DNA of 64,000 bases from Halomonas sp. CH40 (GTDB lineage Bacteria; Pseudomonadota; Gammaproteobacteria; Pseudomonadales; Halomonadaceae), in NCBI GenBank assembly GCA_041875495.1, contig CP112982.1, positions 124,001-188,000 on the forward strand. Direction: 5' to 3'. A program made the translations under genes and the position numbers. The notes beneath the pieces were generated by a model. The model was not told the origin of the DNA. It made no database searches and saw only the letters and a program-made list of their open reading frames with translations. This document shows positions 46,203 through 55,865 of this stretch, one piece after another (position 1 is the stretch's first letter; every line of letters begins with the position of its first letter).

Positions 46203-46316
46203 GTTCTGTTCCGTTCCTTGAAGTGTTGCTAAACAGGGCAGCCACTTCCATCAATGGTTTGCGCTCATAACGATCTTTGCATTAGAGCAATAATAACAAA
46301 AAAACATACAGAGGAC

Positions 46317-46350
46317 TTGCTATCATCTATCATATGTCATATATATGAGT
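46317..46350 (+). promoter_or_regulatory. suyA promoter with overlapping GntR-type operator
   Basis: TTGCTA (46317-46322) and TATATA (46340-46345) are separated by exactly 17 bases. TCATATATATGA (46337-46348) is a perfect palindrome covering the -10 element; with GT added it matches 50093-50106 in 13 of 14 positions. Confidence 0.6.
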
Positions 46351-46380
46351 TGTGGTTTCACAACGATGAGAGGAGACATC

Positions 46381-46665
46381 ATGAGTATCGACTTCGTAGT
46401 GCATGATGCCGACGACAGTGTCGGCGTCGCGGTGGTCGAGGGGATTCAGGCGGGTCAGGAACTGACAGGCTGGGTCATGCAAGGTGATCAGACAATTACG
46501 TGCACCGTCAGTGACCCTATCCCGATCGGGCACAAGCTGGCCGTTCGTGATCTGGCAGAAAGCGATGCGGTAATGAAGTACAGCGTCGATATCGGCCGCG
46601 CTATCAAGCCGATCAAGAAAGGCGAGCACCTGCACGTCCACAACGTTAAAACCAAGAGGTGGTAA
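46381..46665 (+). CDS. suyA: (2R)-sulfolactate sulfo-lyase, small subunit
   Basis: A 94-residue SAF-domain protein ([52 protein letters not shown]). This is the N-terminal domain of altronate/galactarate dehydratases. As a separate small gene followed by a 389-residue large subunit it matches SuyA rather than one-piece UxaA (about 495 residues). SuyAB splits 3-sulfolactate into pyruvate and sulfite. The ATG at 46381 follows GAGGAGAC. It ends two bases before suyB starts. Confidence 0.85.
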   Translation: MSIDFVVHDADDSVGVAVVEGIQAGQELTGWVMQGDQTITCTVSDPIPIGHKLAVRDLAESDAVMKYSVDIGRAIKPIKKGEHLHVHNVKTKRW

Positions 46666-46667
46666 AG

Positions 46668-47837
46668 ATGGAAATCCAAGGTCGCAAATTTCTGGGTTAT
46701 CGTCGCAAGAACGGGCGTGTCGGTGTTCGCAATCACGTCATCGTGCTGCCGGTAGACGATATTTCCAACGCTGCCGCCGAAGCCGTTGCCAATAACATCA
46801 AGGGCACCATGGCGCTGCCGCATGCCTATGGCCGCCTGCAGTTTGGCCCGGATCTTGATCTGCACTTCCGTACCCTGATTGGTATTGGCAGCAACCCCAA
46901 TGTGGCGGCAGTGATCGTGATTGGCATTGAGCCGGGCTGGACCAACAAGGTGGTTGACGGCATCAAGGCAACCGGCAAGCCTGTTGAAGGCTTCTGGATC
47001 GAGCAGAATGGTGATCACAATACTATCTGTGCCGCGTCCAAAAAGGCGCGTGAGTTTGTTCAGTACGCCAGCGAGCAGCAGCGTGAAGAATGCGATATCA
47101 ACGAGCTGTGGGTCTCGACCAAGTGCGGTGAGTCTGACACGACCTCTGGTCTGGCCTCCTGCCCGACCACAGGTAACGCCTTCGATAAGCTCTATGATGC
47201 AGGCTGTACCCTGGTATTCGGCGAAACGTCCGAGCTGACTGGCGGTGAGCACCTGGTAGCAGAACGCTGCGCCACCCCTGAAGTGCGTGAGCAGTTCCAG
47301 GCGATGTTCGACAGCTACAGCGACATGATTGATCGCTACAAGACCAGCGATCTGTCCGAGTCACAGCCGACCAAGGGCAACATTGAAGGCGGCTTGACCA
47401 CTATCGAAGAAAAGGCGCTGGGTAATATCCAGAAGATCGGTAAGCGCTGTATGGTCGACGGGGTGCTGGATAAGGCCGAAACGCCTACCGGCTCGGGCCT
47501 GTGGTTCATGGATTCCTCTTCAGCGGCGGCCGAGATGGTCACCCTGTGTGCGGCAGCGGGTTATGTGGTGCATTTCTTCCCGACTGGCCAGGGCAACGTA
47601 ATCGGTAACCCGATTCTGCCGGTCATCAAGCTGTGTGCCAACCCGCGCACCCTGCGCACCATGAGCGAGCATATTGATGTGGATGTAACGCATCTGCTGC
47701 GCCGGGAAATGGATATGGATCAGGCCGGCGATACCCTGCTGGAAATGATGGTGCGTACTGCGAATGGTCGCCTGACAGCGGCTGAAGCGCTGGGCCATCG
47801 TGAGTTTGTCATGACGCGTCTTTACGAAAGCGCCTGA
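46668..47837 (+). CDS. suyB: (2R)-sulfolactate sulfo-lyase, large subunit
   Basis: A 389-residue catalytic subunit of the UxaA/GarD superfamily. [57 protein letters not shown] and [20 protein letters not shown] are the conserved landmarks; cysteines and histidine there bind the catalytic metal in the family. The ATG at 46668 has AAGAGG before it; a GTG at 46659 would overlap suyA. Sulfonate specificity is inferred from split architecture and from the hpsNOP and comC-like genes nearby. Confidence 0.87.
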   Translation: MEIQGRKFLGYRRKNGRVGVRNHVIVLPVDDISNAAAEAVANNIKGTMALPHAYGRLQFGPDLDLHFRTLIGIGSNPNVAAVIVIGIEPGWTNKVVDGIKATGKPVEGFWIEQNGDHNTICAASKKAREFVQYASEQQREECDINELWVSTKCGESDTTSGLASCPTTGNAFDKLYDAGCTLVFGETSELTGGEHLVAERCATPEVREQFQAMFDSYSDMIDRYKTSDLSESQPTKGNIEGGLTTIEEKALGNIQKIGKRCMVDGVLDKAETPTGSGLWFMDSSSAAAEMVTLCAAAGYVVHFFPTGQGNVIGNPILPVIKLCANPRTLRTMSEHIDVDVTHLLRREMDMDQAGDTLLEMMVRTANGRLTAAEALGHREFVMTRLYESA

Positions 47838-47956
47838 GCTAAGCTGGCGCCTTGGCCGATGGCTGGGGTGTCAGCTGAGTAGGCTTCTGTTTTCAGATGT
47901 AATCCGCTGTTGGCTGATAGTGTGCATTTTGTTCTTGATAAAATGGAGCTGGCTAG

Positions 47957-48970
47957 ATGAGCGGTAGCATTGAACTTAATATAAGCCATGCGCGTGAGTT
48001 GGCAATGGCGGCCATGCATGGCCGCGGCTTTGGTGAGGCTGAAGCGGCGGCGACGGTCGAGGCCTTGCTGGGAGCAGAGCGTGATGGCTTGCCATCCCAT
48101 GGCCTTTCACGGCTGCCGTTCTATCTGGATCAGGCTGCCAGTGGCAAGGTGGATGCTTCCGCGGTTCCCCAGGTAGAAACTGACGGCGCCGTGGTGCGCG
48201 TAGACGCTCGGCATGGTCTGGCGTTTCCGGCGGTGGAGCGCGGCCTTGAGGCCGGCTATCAATGCGTGGCGCAAGCGGGTATAGCGGCGGTGTCCATTGC
48301 GCACTCTCATCATTTTGGGGTGGCCGGTGCGCCAGTGGAAGCCGCTGCTCGCCGTGGCTATCTGGCGCTGGCGTTCAGTAATGCGCCGTCTGCCATGGCG
48401 CCCTGGGGTGGCAAGCTGCCTCTGTTTGGCACTAACCCGATTGCCTTTGCCTGCCCGCGCCGTGACGGTGACCCGCTGCTGATTGATCTCTCTCTATCCA
48501 AGATCGCTCGCGGCAAGGTCATGCTGGCCAAGATCAAGGGCGAGCCAATCCCCGAAGGTTGGGCGCTGGATACCGAAGGGCGTGTTACCACCGACCCGGA
48601 TGCTGCCATTGCAGGCAGCATGGTGCCCGCTGGCGATGCCAAGGGAGCCGCGCTGGCGCTGATGGTGGAGTTACTGACAGCGGGCCTGACAGGCAGTAAT
48701 TTTGGCTTCCAGGCAAGCTCATTTTTTGAGGCTGAAGGCGAGCCGCCGGGGATTGCCCAGCTGATGTTACTGATTGACCCGCAGCGTTTTTCTCAAGGCT
48801 TTGTTGACCATGCCGAAAGCCTGTTTGCGGCAATGCTCGACCAGCCGGGTGTGCGGATTCCCGGTGAGCGGCGTTTTCAGTTGCGCCGTGAACAGGATGA
48901 CACGGTCACGCTGTCCACTGATCTGGTGGCGGCCCTTGAACAGCATGCTGCGTTTGCCGGGCAGAGCTAA
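47957..48970 (+). CDS. comC: (R)-sulfolactate dehydrogenase-like (malate/lactate dehydrogenase type 2 family)
   Basis: A 337-residue NAD(P)-dependent dehydrogenase of the MDH/LDH type 2 family. HGLSRLPFYLDQAASGKVD and the catalytic-histidine motif AHSHHFGVAG, plus LFGTNPIAFACPR, are conserved. In sulfolactate pathways ComC interconverts sulfopyruvate and (R)-sulfolactate, the substrate of SuyAB. Cluster position supports this role, but malate-like substrates cannot be excluded. Its usual partner for (S)-sulfolactate, slcC, is not in the window. It ends 12 bases from the convergent lacI-type gene. Confidence 0.78.
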   Translation: MSGSIELNISHARELAMAAMHGRGFGEAEAAATVEALLGAERDGLPSHGLSRLPFYLDQAASGKVDASAVPQVETDGAVVRVDARHGLAFPAVERGLEAGYQCVAQAGIAAVSIAHSHHFGVAGAPVEAAARRGYLALAFSNAPSAMAPWGGKLPLFGTNPIAFACPRRDGDPLLIDLSLSKIARGKVMLAKIKGEPIPEGWALDTEGRVTTDPDAAIAGSMVPAGDAKGAALALMVELLTAGLTGSNFGFQASSFFEAEGEPPGIAQLMLLIDPQRFSQGFVDHAESLFAAMLDQPGVRIPGERRFQLRREQDDTVTLSTDLVAALEQHAAFAGQS

Positions 48971-48982
48971 ACAGGGTTCAGG

Positions 48983-50011
48983 CTAGCCAGCAGGTGGCGC
49001 CGGGCCGGTAGATCCGCGCAGCACCAAGGGGGCATCAAGCAGTTGCTGGTGAGGCGGGGTTTCGCCATCAATACGGGCAATCAGTGCATCGGCAACGCCG
49101 TGCCCGATATCAATGGCGGGTACGGCCACCGTGGTGAGGGCGGGCGTCATGAAACGTGCCTGCGGCAGGTCATCAAAGCCGGTGACCGACAGCTGCTGGG
49201 GGACATTGATGCCGGCCGCCTGAGCCGCCAGCAGTACGCCAAACGCCAGGGTATCGTTGCCGCATAGTATGGCAGTTGGCCTGGGCTGCAGTTGCATCAG
49301 GGCATCAAAGGCCTGAAAGCCTTCAGCAATGCCATACTCGACGGTCATGACATGGCTGTCAGGAATCGGGCATCCGGCCTGTTCGGCGGCCTGAAGAAAG
49401 CCTTGCAGGCGTGCCCGGGCACGGTCATTGCTGGTGACGGGGGCGCTCAATACCGCTAGGCGGGAATGCCCAAGTGCCAGCAGATGTTCGGCCAGTGCCG
49501 TCGCGGGAGCCGTATTATCAAAGCCTATACATGGCCAGTCAGCGTCGTGAATGCCATGCCAGCAGGTCAGAAAAGGCATCTTGCGGCGTTTAAGCGTGGT
49601 CAGGACGGCAGGGCGATGGTCATGGCCGATCAGTACCATGCCATCGACGCCTTGTTGAATGAGAGTCCGCAGGGCATCGAATTCGTCATCCAGGTCATAG
49701 CGGTAGGTGGCAATCAGCAGACGACAATCATGGTGTTTAAGGCGCTGTTCGAGACTGTTGATGGCAATACTGAAAATCGGGTTATCCAGGGTGGGTACCA
49801 AAACGCCAATAGCCCCTATGCGTCGTGAGGCCAGGGCGCGCGCCGTGCCATGGGGAACATAGCCCAGCTTTGCGATGGCAGCCTCGACCCGTGCCTGGAG
49901 TGGCTTGCTGACATGCGGTGCCCGGTTAAGCACCCGTGATACGGAGGCTGTGGAAACGCCTGCTTCACGTGCTACATCTGCCAGTAAAGCATTTTGTAGT
50001 TTGTTGTTCAT
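48983..50011 (-). CDS. LacI-family regulator of the sulfonate cluster
   Basis: A 342-residue repressor with an N-terminal helix-turn-helix and hinge (LLADVAREAGVSTASVSRVLNR, ARALASRRIGAIGVLVP) and a sugar-binding-like effector domain ending near CGNDTLAFGVLLAAQAAGI and SVTGFDDLPQARFMTPALTT. LacI proteins bind palindromes centred on CG. Exactly such a palindrome (TGTAAGCGCTTACA) occurs before the TRAP genes (50127) and before hpsN (53650). It is divergent from the TRAP operon. The effector may be DHPS or sulfolactate. Confidence 0.92.
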   Translation of the reverse strand: MNNKLQNALLADVAREAGVSTASVSRVLNRAPHVSKPLQARVEAAIAKLGYVPHGTARALASRRIGAIGVLVPTLDNPIFSIAINSLEQRLKHHDCRLLIATYRYDLDDEFDALRTLIQQGVDGMVLIGHDHRPAVLTTLKRRKMPFLTCWHGIHDADWPCIGFDNTAPATALAEHLLALGHSRLAVLSAPVTSNDRARARLQGFLQAAEQAGCPIPDSHVMTVEYGIAEGFQAFDALMQLQPRPTAILCGNDTLAFGVLLAAQAAGINVPQQLSVTGFDDLPQARFMTPALTTVAVPAIDIGHGVADALIARIDGETPPHQQLLDAPLVLRGSTGPAPPAG

Positions 50012-50092
50012 AAAGCATTTTTTCCTTTGCTGCGGCTTTTCTGGGATGCTTTACCTTATAGTAAGAATAGGTGAAAATTTTTTCTGGACAAT

Positions 50093-50106
50093 TCATCTAT
50101 ATGAGT
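50093..50106. promoter_or_regulatory. candidate GntR operator before the TRAP operon
   Basis: TCATCTATATGAGT differs in one base from the site over the suyA promoter (46337-46350). It sits between a possible -35 (TGGACA, 50085) and -10 (TAACTT, 50108). Confidence 0.5.
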
Positions 50107-50126
50107 CTAACTTGAAGATACAGCTT

Positions 50127-50140
50127 TGTAAGCGCTTACA
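50127..50140. promoter_or_regulatory. LacI-type operator before the TRAP operon
   Basis: TGTAAGCGCTTACA is a perfect 14-base palindrome with a central CG, the classic LacI/GalR pattern. The same 14 bases occur at 53650-53663. Confidence 0.75.
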
Positions 50141-50259
50141 TAACAATTTGTACTGGATGTGGTGCAAAGATGCTAGTTGCAAAGGTGACCGACAAGGCTG
50201 GATAAGAAAATCTGACAGGCAAAAGATAATTACAAGAACAAGCGTTGAGGAGTCAATGT

Positions 50260-50487
50260 ATGTCTGATCCATCTCAAGAACCTTCTGGTAATAAGGGGTT
50301 AGGGGTACTCATGTGGGTAGCCTTTGGTCTCTTTGTCGTCTTTTTTCTGAATGTTGCCCTCCAGCGTTTCAGTCCCGGCCTGGTGGAGCTTTCCGCCGCC
50401 CAGGAAGCGATGTTGCTCGTGGCGGCCACCGGTGTCTTTATCTCTGCCTGTTTGAAACTGGAAGCCCGACATTCCCATAACGCATGA
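50260..50487 (+). CDS. small membrane protein in the sulfonate TRAP operon
   Basis: A 75-residue protein with two hydrophobic segments (LGVLMWVAFGLFVVFFLNVA and AMLLVAATGVFISACL). The ATG at 50260 lies after GAGGAG. It opens the TRAP operon, 59 bases before the receptor. I do not recognise the family. It is not a DctQ subunit, since a full DctQ gene follows. It may be an accessory membrane subunit of this transporter. Confidence 0.7.
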   Translation: MSDPSQEPSGNKGLGVLMWVAFGLFVVFFLNVALQRFSPGLVELSAAQEAMLLVAATGVFISACLKLEARHSHNA

Positions 50488-50546
50488 CGTGGCCTGTTAA
50501 AGGCTTAACAATAAGTACCTTAACAACAAGTACAAGGAGCACGCTG

Positions 50547-51731
50547 ATGTCTCTGTTCAACCGTTTCGATATGTCCAAGCCCGGTGTTTCTGGTGAGCCC
50601 AGCCTGCCAGAGCGCCGTCAGTTCATGTTGGCGGCGGGGCGCTATGGTTTTAGCGCCGCCGTGGTCGCTGCCGTGGGTGGGACGCTGTTCTCAGAACAGG
50701 CCCTGGCGCAAACCGCCCAAGAGGAAAGTGAGCTGCAGGCCGCTGCTGAAATGACCATAGTCATGGCAACTGGTTACCGGGTAGGCGCGACCCGTGCGTA
50801 CCCGATCATGCAGCTGAACTACAAGGAAAACCTGCAGAACTTTACCGGCGGCCGGGTCTATGTGCGGCTGGCACCTGCTGGCGAGCTGGGCGTAGGTGGT
50901 GCCCTGATCAGCAAGGTTCAGAACGGCTCAGTAGCGATTGCCCAGCACTCCATGGCCAACCTGGCGGCCTTTGCCCCGGAAGTGGATCTGGTCAATATTC
51001 CTTACTGGTGTGGCAATAACCAGCACCTGATTAATCTGGTGACATCGTCTGCCTGGCAGAATGTGGTGCATAACAAGATTGAGGAGCGTGGTTTCAAAGT
51101 ACTCAACTATATATGTATCGACCCGCGTACCGTGGCGGTTCGCGAGGGGCTACTGGATGGCCCTGCGAGAACGCCGGAAGATATTGAAGGTATCAAGTTC
51201 CGGGTTCCCAGCTCGCAGATTCTGCAGAAGGTTTACCGCCTGCTAGGGGCAAACCCGACACCAGTGGCATGGGGCGAAACCTCATCTGCCATGCAGCAGG
51301 GCGTGGCAGATGCACTCGATCCGAGTGTTCAGGCACTGCTGGTCTTCGGCTTTACGGATGTCCTGAAGAGTATCTCCACTATCCAGTCCGTCGCTGATGC
51401 CCAGGTATATACCTGCAACAAGGAATGGTTCGACTCCCTCTCAGCGCCTATTCAGGATGGCGTGATGCAGGCGGCTGAAACCACCTTCCGTGAAAACCTG
51501 GCCAAGGTGCCTGCAGCTCGGGCATACGCTTACAACCAGATGCGTCAGGCGGGTGTCGAGGTATATAACCCGACAGACGACGAAATTGCACAGTGGCGTG
51601 ACCGCTGTGGCCACCACCTGCCGGATTGGGACGAGACCAAGCTGGAACTGGCGGGGTCAATGGACGTCTTTGAGCAACTACTGGCGGCTACGGAGGAAAG
51701 CAATGGCTACTACGTCGACAGCAACAGCTAA
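50547..51731 (+). CDS. TRAP substrate-binding protein, sulfonate cluster, Tat-type signal
   Basis: A 394-residue DctP-family receptor. The long N-region has ERRQFMLAAGRYGFSAAVVA, a twin-arginine signal, with cleavage probable after EQALAQ. The binding fold includes IEGIKFRVPSSQILQKVYRL with the family arginine. The ATG at 50547 follows AAGGAG at good distance. By cluster context it binds DHPS or sulfolactate (the hpsKLM-type transporter). Its end overlaps the small permease start by 29 bases. Confidence 0.9.
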   Translation: MSLFNRFDMSKPGVSGEPSLPERRQFMLAAGRYGFSAAVVAAVGGTLFSEQALAQTAQEESELQAAAEMTIVMATGYRVGATRAYPIMQLNYKENLQNFTGGRVYVRLAPAGELGVGGALISKVQNGSVAIAQHSMANLAAFAPEVDLVNIPYWCGNNQHLINLVTSSAWQNVVHNKIEERGFKVLNYICIDPRTVAVREGLLDGPARTPEDIEGIKFRVPSSQILQKVYRLLGANPTPVAWGETSSAMQQGVADALDPSVQALLVFGFTDVLKSISTIQSVADAQVYTCNKEWFDSLSAPIQDGVMQAAETTFRENLAKVPAARAYAYNQMRQAGVEVYNPTDDEIAQWRDRCGHHLPDWDETKLELAGSMDVFEQLLAATEESNGYYVDSNS

Positions 51732-52266
51732 GATGTCCAAGTGGCGGGCTTTCCGGTTGCGTTGCGACAAGATCGACCGTAGCGCGGAGCGCTGGCTGCT
51801 ATTGACCTTTTATGCGCTCATTATCCTGACGATTGCCATTGAAGTCTTCCGGCGCTTTGTCATGAACTACTCCTCGTCCTGGGGCGAGGAGGTTGCCCGC
51901 TACGCCTTTATCTATCTGGCCTGGCTGGCGGCGGCGGCCGCCGTCAGGGATCGAGCGCATATCCGTATTGATGTGCTGGTCAATCTGGGTGGCCCCAAGA
52001 TGAAGCGCCTGGCCTGGTGGCTGGCAGATATTGCCACTCTGGTGCTGGCGGTCTGGGCGTTGTGGCTATCGATTGGTCCTATTCTTACCTCGATCAACTT
52101 TGGCTCAATCACACCGGGTTTACGCGTATCGCAGGCTTTCTTCCTGGCAGCAGTCCCCCTTGGCTTTACGCTAGTGGTGTTACGGGTGGTGCAGTCCATG
52201 CTGGCGGATGTTCGCCGCATGCGTCGCGGTGACCCCGTTTTTGATGGCCAGAAGCTGTTCGACTGA
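51703..52266 (+). CDS. TRAP small permease (DctQ type), sulfonate cluster
   Basis: A 187-residue four-helix membrane protein (EVFRRFVMNYSSSWGEEVAR is the DctQ motif). The ATG at 51703 is preferred to one at 51733 because GGAGGAAAG lies six bases upstream; it overlaps the receptor gene by 29 bases. It is followed 11 bases later by the large permease. Confidence 0.9.
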   Translation: MATTSTATAKMSKWRAFRLRCDKIDRSAERWLLLTFYALIILTIAIEVFRRFVMNYSSSWGEEVARYAFIYLAWLAAAAAVRDRAHIRIDVLVNLGGPKMKRLAWWLADIATLVLAVWALWLSIGPILTSINFGSITPGLRVSQAFFLAAVPLGFTLVVLRVVQSMLADVRRMRRGDPVFDGQKLFD

Positions 52267-52277
52267 GGGAATTCGTT

Positions 52278-53585
52278 ATGGAATTTATGACCTACCAACC
52301 CGCGGCAGCAGACCTAGGATGGAGCTTTTTTCTGCCCATGCTGGGGCTGGCCGTCATGATTGTGCTGGGTGTACCCATCTGGGTGGCGATTGGGCTGGGG
52401 ACATTGGCGGCAATGACGTTTACTGAAGCCTTGCCTTTGTCCGTATTTGGCGCGTCGCTTTTTGAAGGCATCAACGCCTTTGCACTGATTGCCGTACCAC
52501 TCTTTATTCTGACCGGGGATGCCCTGGTGCGCTCGGGTCTTTCGGATAAACTCTTGAACCTGGCGCAAGCCACTGTCGGCAGCTTTCGCAGTGGCTTGGG
52601 CAGCTCCACCACCCTGGGGTGTGGTTTCTTCGCGTGTATTTCCGGCTCTGATGCGGCCGGTGCAGCGGCTGTTGGGCGGATGACCATTCCCCGCCTGGTG
52701 GAAAGAGGCTATCCGCTGCCCGCTGCCTGTGCGCTGGTGGCAGCAGGTGCCTGTACGGGTATTCTGATTCCGCCTTCGATTGCCTATATCGTGATTGGGC
52801 TAGTGCTGGGTATGCCGGTTTCCACGTTATTTCTGGCCGCTATCATCCCCGGTATTCTGGTCATGCTGGCGATCATGCTGACTAACATGGTGCTCAACCG
52901 CATGCACGGCTTTGAAAAGGGCCATGAGCGTTTTTCGCTGCGTAATTGGCTAAATGCGGTCTGGGATGCGCGATGGGCGCTGTTTGTTCCCGTGGTGATT
53001 CTGGGCGGCATCTATTCAGGTATCTTCACGCCTACGGAAGCGGCATCCGTGGCCGTTGTGGTCGTTGTGTTGGTCGGTTTCAAGCAGGGCACCCTAAGGC
53101 TGAGCGATATTCCACGCATGCTGGAATCTTCGGCGCGGGTATGTGGGGTGATTGTTCCCATTATTGCGATTGCGCACCCGCTGGCCCAGATGCTTGCCAG
53201 CCTGTCTATTCCACAGACCATGGTAGGCAGCATCACCGGTATTACTGACTCTCCCGTGCTGATTATCCTGATGATGATTGGTGTGCTGGTATTGGCCGGC
53301 TGTGTGATGGAAGCCACCCCGAATATTGTCATTCTGGCGCCGCTTTTATTGCCCCTGGCGCAAACGGTCGGCATGGATCAGTTCCATTTTGCGATCCTGA
53401 TGATTACCACTCTGGGGCTTGGGTTTATAACACCGCCGTTAGGGCTGAACCTGTTCGTGGTGGCGGGGTTAACGCGATGTTCCGTGCTGGCCATCGCACG
53501 CTATGCGATTCCCTTTGTGCTGGCCATGCTCTCGGTCGCGCTGCTGGTGGCCTTTGTGCCCTGGCTGTCGCTGTGGTGGCGTTAA
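52278..53585 (+). CDS. TRAP large permease (DctM type), sulfonate cluster
   Basis: A 435-residue membrane protein with about twelve helices. FALIAVPLFILTGDALVRSG, GSDAAGAAAVGRMTIPRLVE and GFITPPLGLNLFVVAGLT are typical of DctM. It completes the transporter that should import the organosulfonate with sodium. Confidence 0.93.
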   Translation: MEFMTYQPAAADLGWSFFLPMLGLAVMIVLGVPIWVAIGLGTLAAMTFTEALPLSVFGASLFEGINAFALIAVPLFILTGDALVRSGLSDKLLNLAQATVGSFRSGLGSSTTLGCGFFACISGSDAAGAAAVGRMTIPRLVERGYPLPAACALVAAGACTGILIPPSIAYIVIGLVLGMPVSTLFLAAIIPGILVMLAIMLTNMVLNRMHGFEKGHERFSLRNWLNAVWDARWALFVPVVILGGIYSGIFTPTEAASVAVVVVVLVGFKQGTLRLSDIPRMLESSARVCGVIVPIIAIAHPLAQMLASLSIPQTMVGSITGITDSPVLIILMMIGVLVLAGCVMEATPNIVILAPLLLPLAQTVGMDQFHFAILMITTLGLGFITPPLGLNLFVVAGLTRCSVLAIARYAIPFVLAMLSVALLVAFVPWLSLWWR

Positions 53586-53648
53586 TATCCCTGATTTTTT
53601 CTGAATGAAGTGACTGAAAAAACGGCCGTAACTTGGCGCGAACATAAA

Positions 53649-53664
53649 TTGTAAGCGCTTACAA
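53649..53664. promoter_or_regulatory. LacI-type operator before hpsN
   Basis: TTGTAAGCGCTTACAA is a perfect 16-base palindrome whose inner 14 bases equal the site at 50127-50140. It lies 100 bases before the hpsN start. Confidence 0.78.
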
Positions 53665-53730
53665 AAACGCTGAGTGGTTAACCCTGAACGTGCCTTCGAG
53701 TCGCAGGCAGCACTCCTGGCACCTTGATGA

Positions 53731-55077
<1,347 letters not shown>

Positions 55078-55078
55078 T

Positions 55079-55840
55079 ATGCAGCCGGACTTCAGTCTCA
55101 AGGGTCAGGTAGCGTTGGTGACCGGCGGCAGCAGCGGGCTGGGTCGCGCCATGGCCGAAGCACTGGCAGCAGCAGGTGCCCAAGTGGTGGTGGCAGCTCG
55201 GCGGCGACAGGCGCTTGATGAGAGTGTAACGGCCATTGAAGCACAGGGCGGCCAGGCGGCCGCCCTTGTGGCCGATCTTGCAGCACCCGAGTCTGTTGAT
55301 GATATTGCCCACCGGGCGGCAGCGCCTTTTGGCGATATCACCATTCTGGTCAATGCGGCGGGTGTCAATTTGCGCCAGCCAGCGGAAGAGGTTGACCTGG
55401 CTTCCTGGCAGTTGACGTTACAACTGCATCTGGGCACGCCGTTTTTCCTGTCGCGTGCCCTGGTGCCCGGTATGCGCAAGAAAGGCTATGGGCGGATTAT
55501 CAATCTGGCCTCTTTGCAGTCGCAGCGGGCCTTCCCTAATAGCGCCCCTTACGGAGCAGGCAAGGGCGGGATCGTACAGCTGACCCGAGCCATGGCGGAA
55601 GCGTGGTCTCAGCATGGCATTAATGCCAATGCCATTGCACCGGGCTTTTTTCCAACCGAGCTGACGGCGCCGCTGTTTAACGACCCAACCGCCGCAGGGA
55701 ACCTGGCGGAGCGCACCGCGATAGGGCGCAATGGCCAAATGGCCGATATTGCGGGGCCGACCGTCTTCCTCGCGTCTCCGGCTGCTGGCTACGTTACCGG
55801 ACAGACGCTCTATGTCGACGGTGGTTTCACTGCCAAATAA
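55079..55840 (+). CDS. hpsO: short-chain dehydrogenase, probable DHPS 2-dehydrogenase (HpsO)
   Basis: A 253-residue SDR enzyme. The cofactor motif VTGGSSGLGRAMAEAL, NAAGVN and the catalytic YGAGKGG (Y-x3-K) are intact. In DHPS degraders HpsO and HpsP together oxidise and re-reduce carbon 2, turning (S)-DHPS into the (R)-form used by HpsN. Assigned by its place directly after hpsN and before a second dehydrogenase. Confidence 0.8.
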   Translation: MQPDFSLKGQVALVTGGSSGLGRAMAEALAAAGAQVVVAARRRQALDESVTAIEAQGGQAAALVADLAAPESVDDIAHRAAAPFGDITILVNAAGVNLRQPAEEVDLASWQLTLQLHLGTPFFLSRALVPGMRKKGYGRIINLASLQSQRAFPNSAPYGAGKGGIVQLTRAMAEAWSQHGINANAIAPGFFPTELTAPLFNDPTAAGNLAERTAIGRNGQMADIAGPTVFLASPAAGYVTGQTLYVDGGFTAK

Positions 55841-55865
55841 TCTCACCTAGTGAGGAGATCGTATC

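Noticed and set aside
46381..47837. Altronate or galactarate dehydratase as the function of the two UxaA-like genes
   Set aside because: No hexuronate genes are near; the split 94 + 389 residue form and the hps/com neighbours fit sulfolactate sulfo-lyase better.
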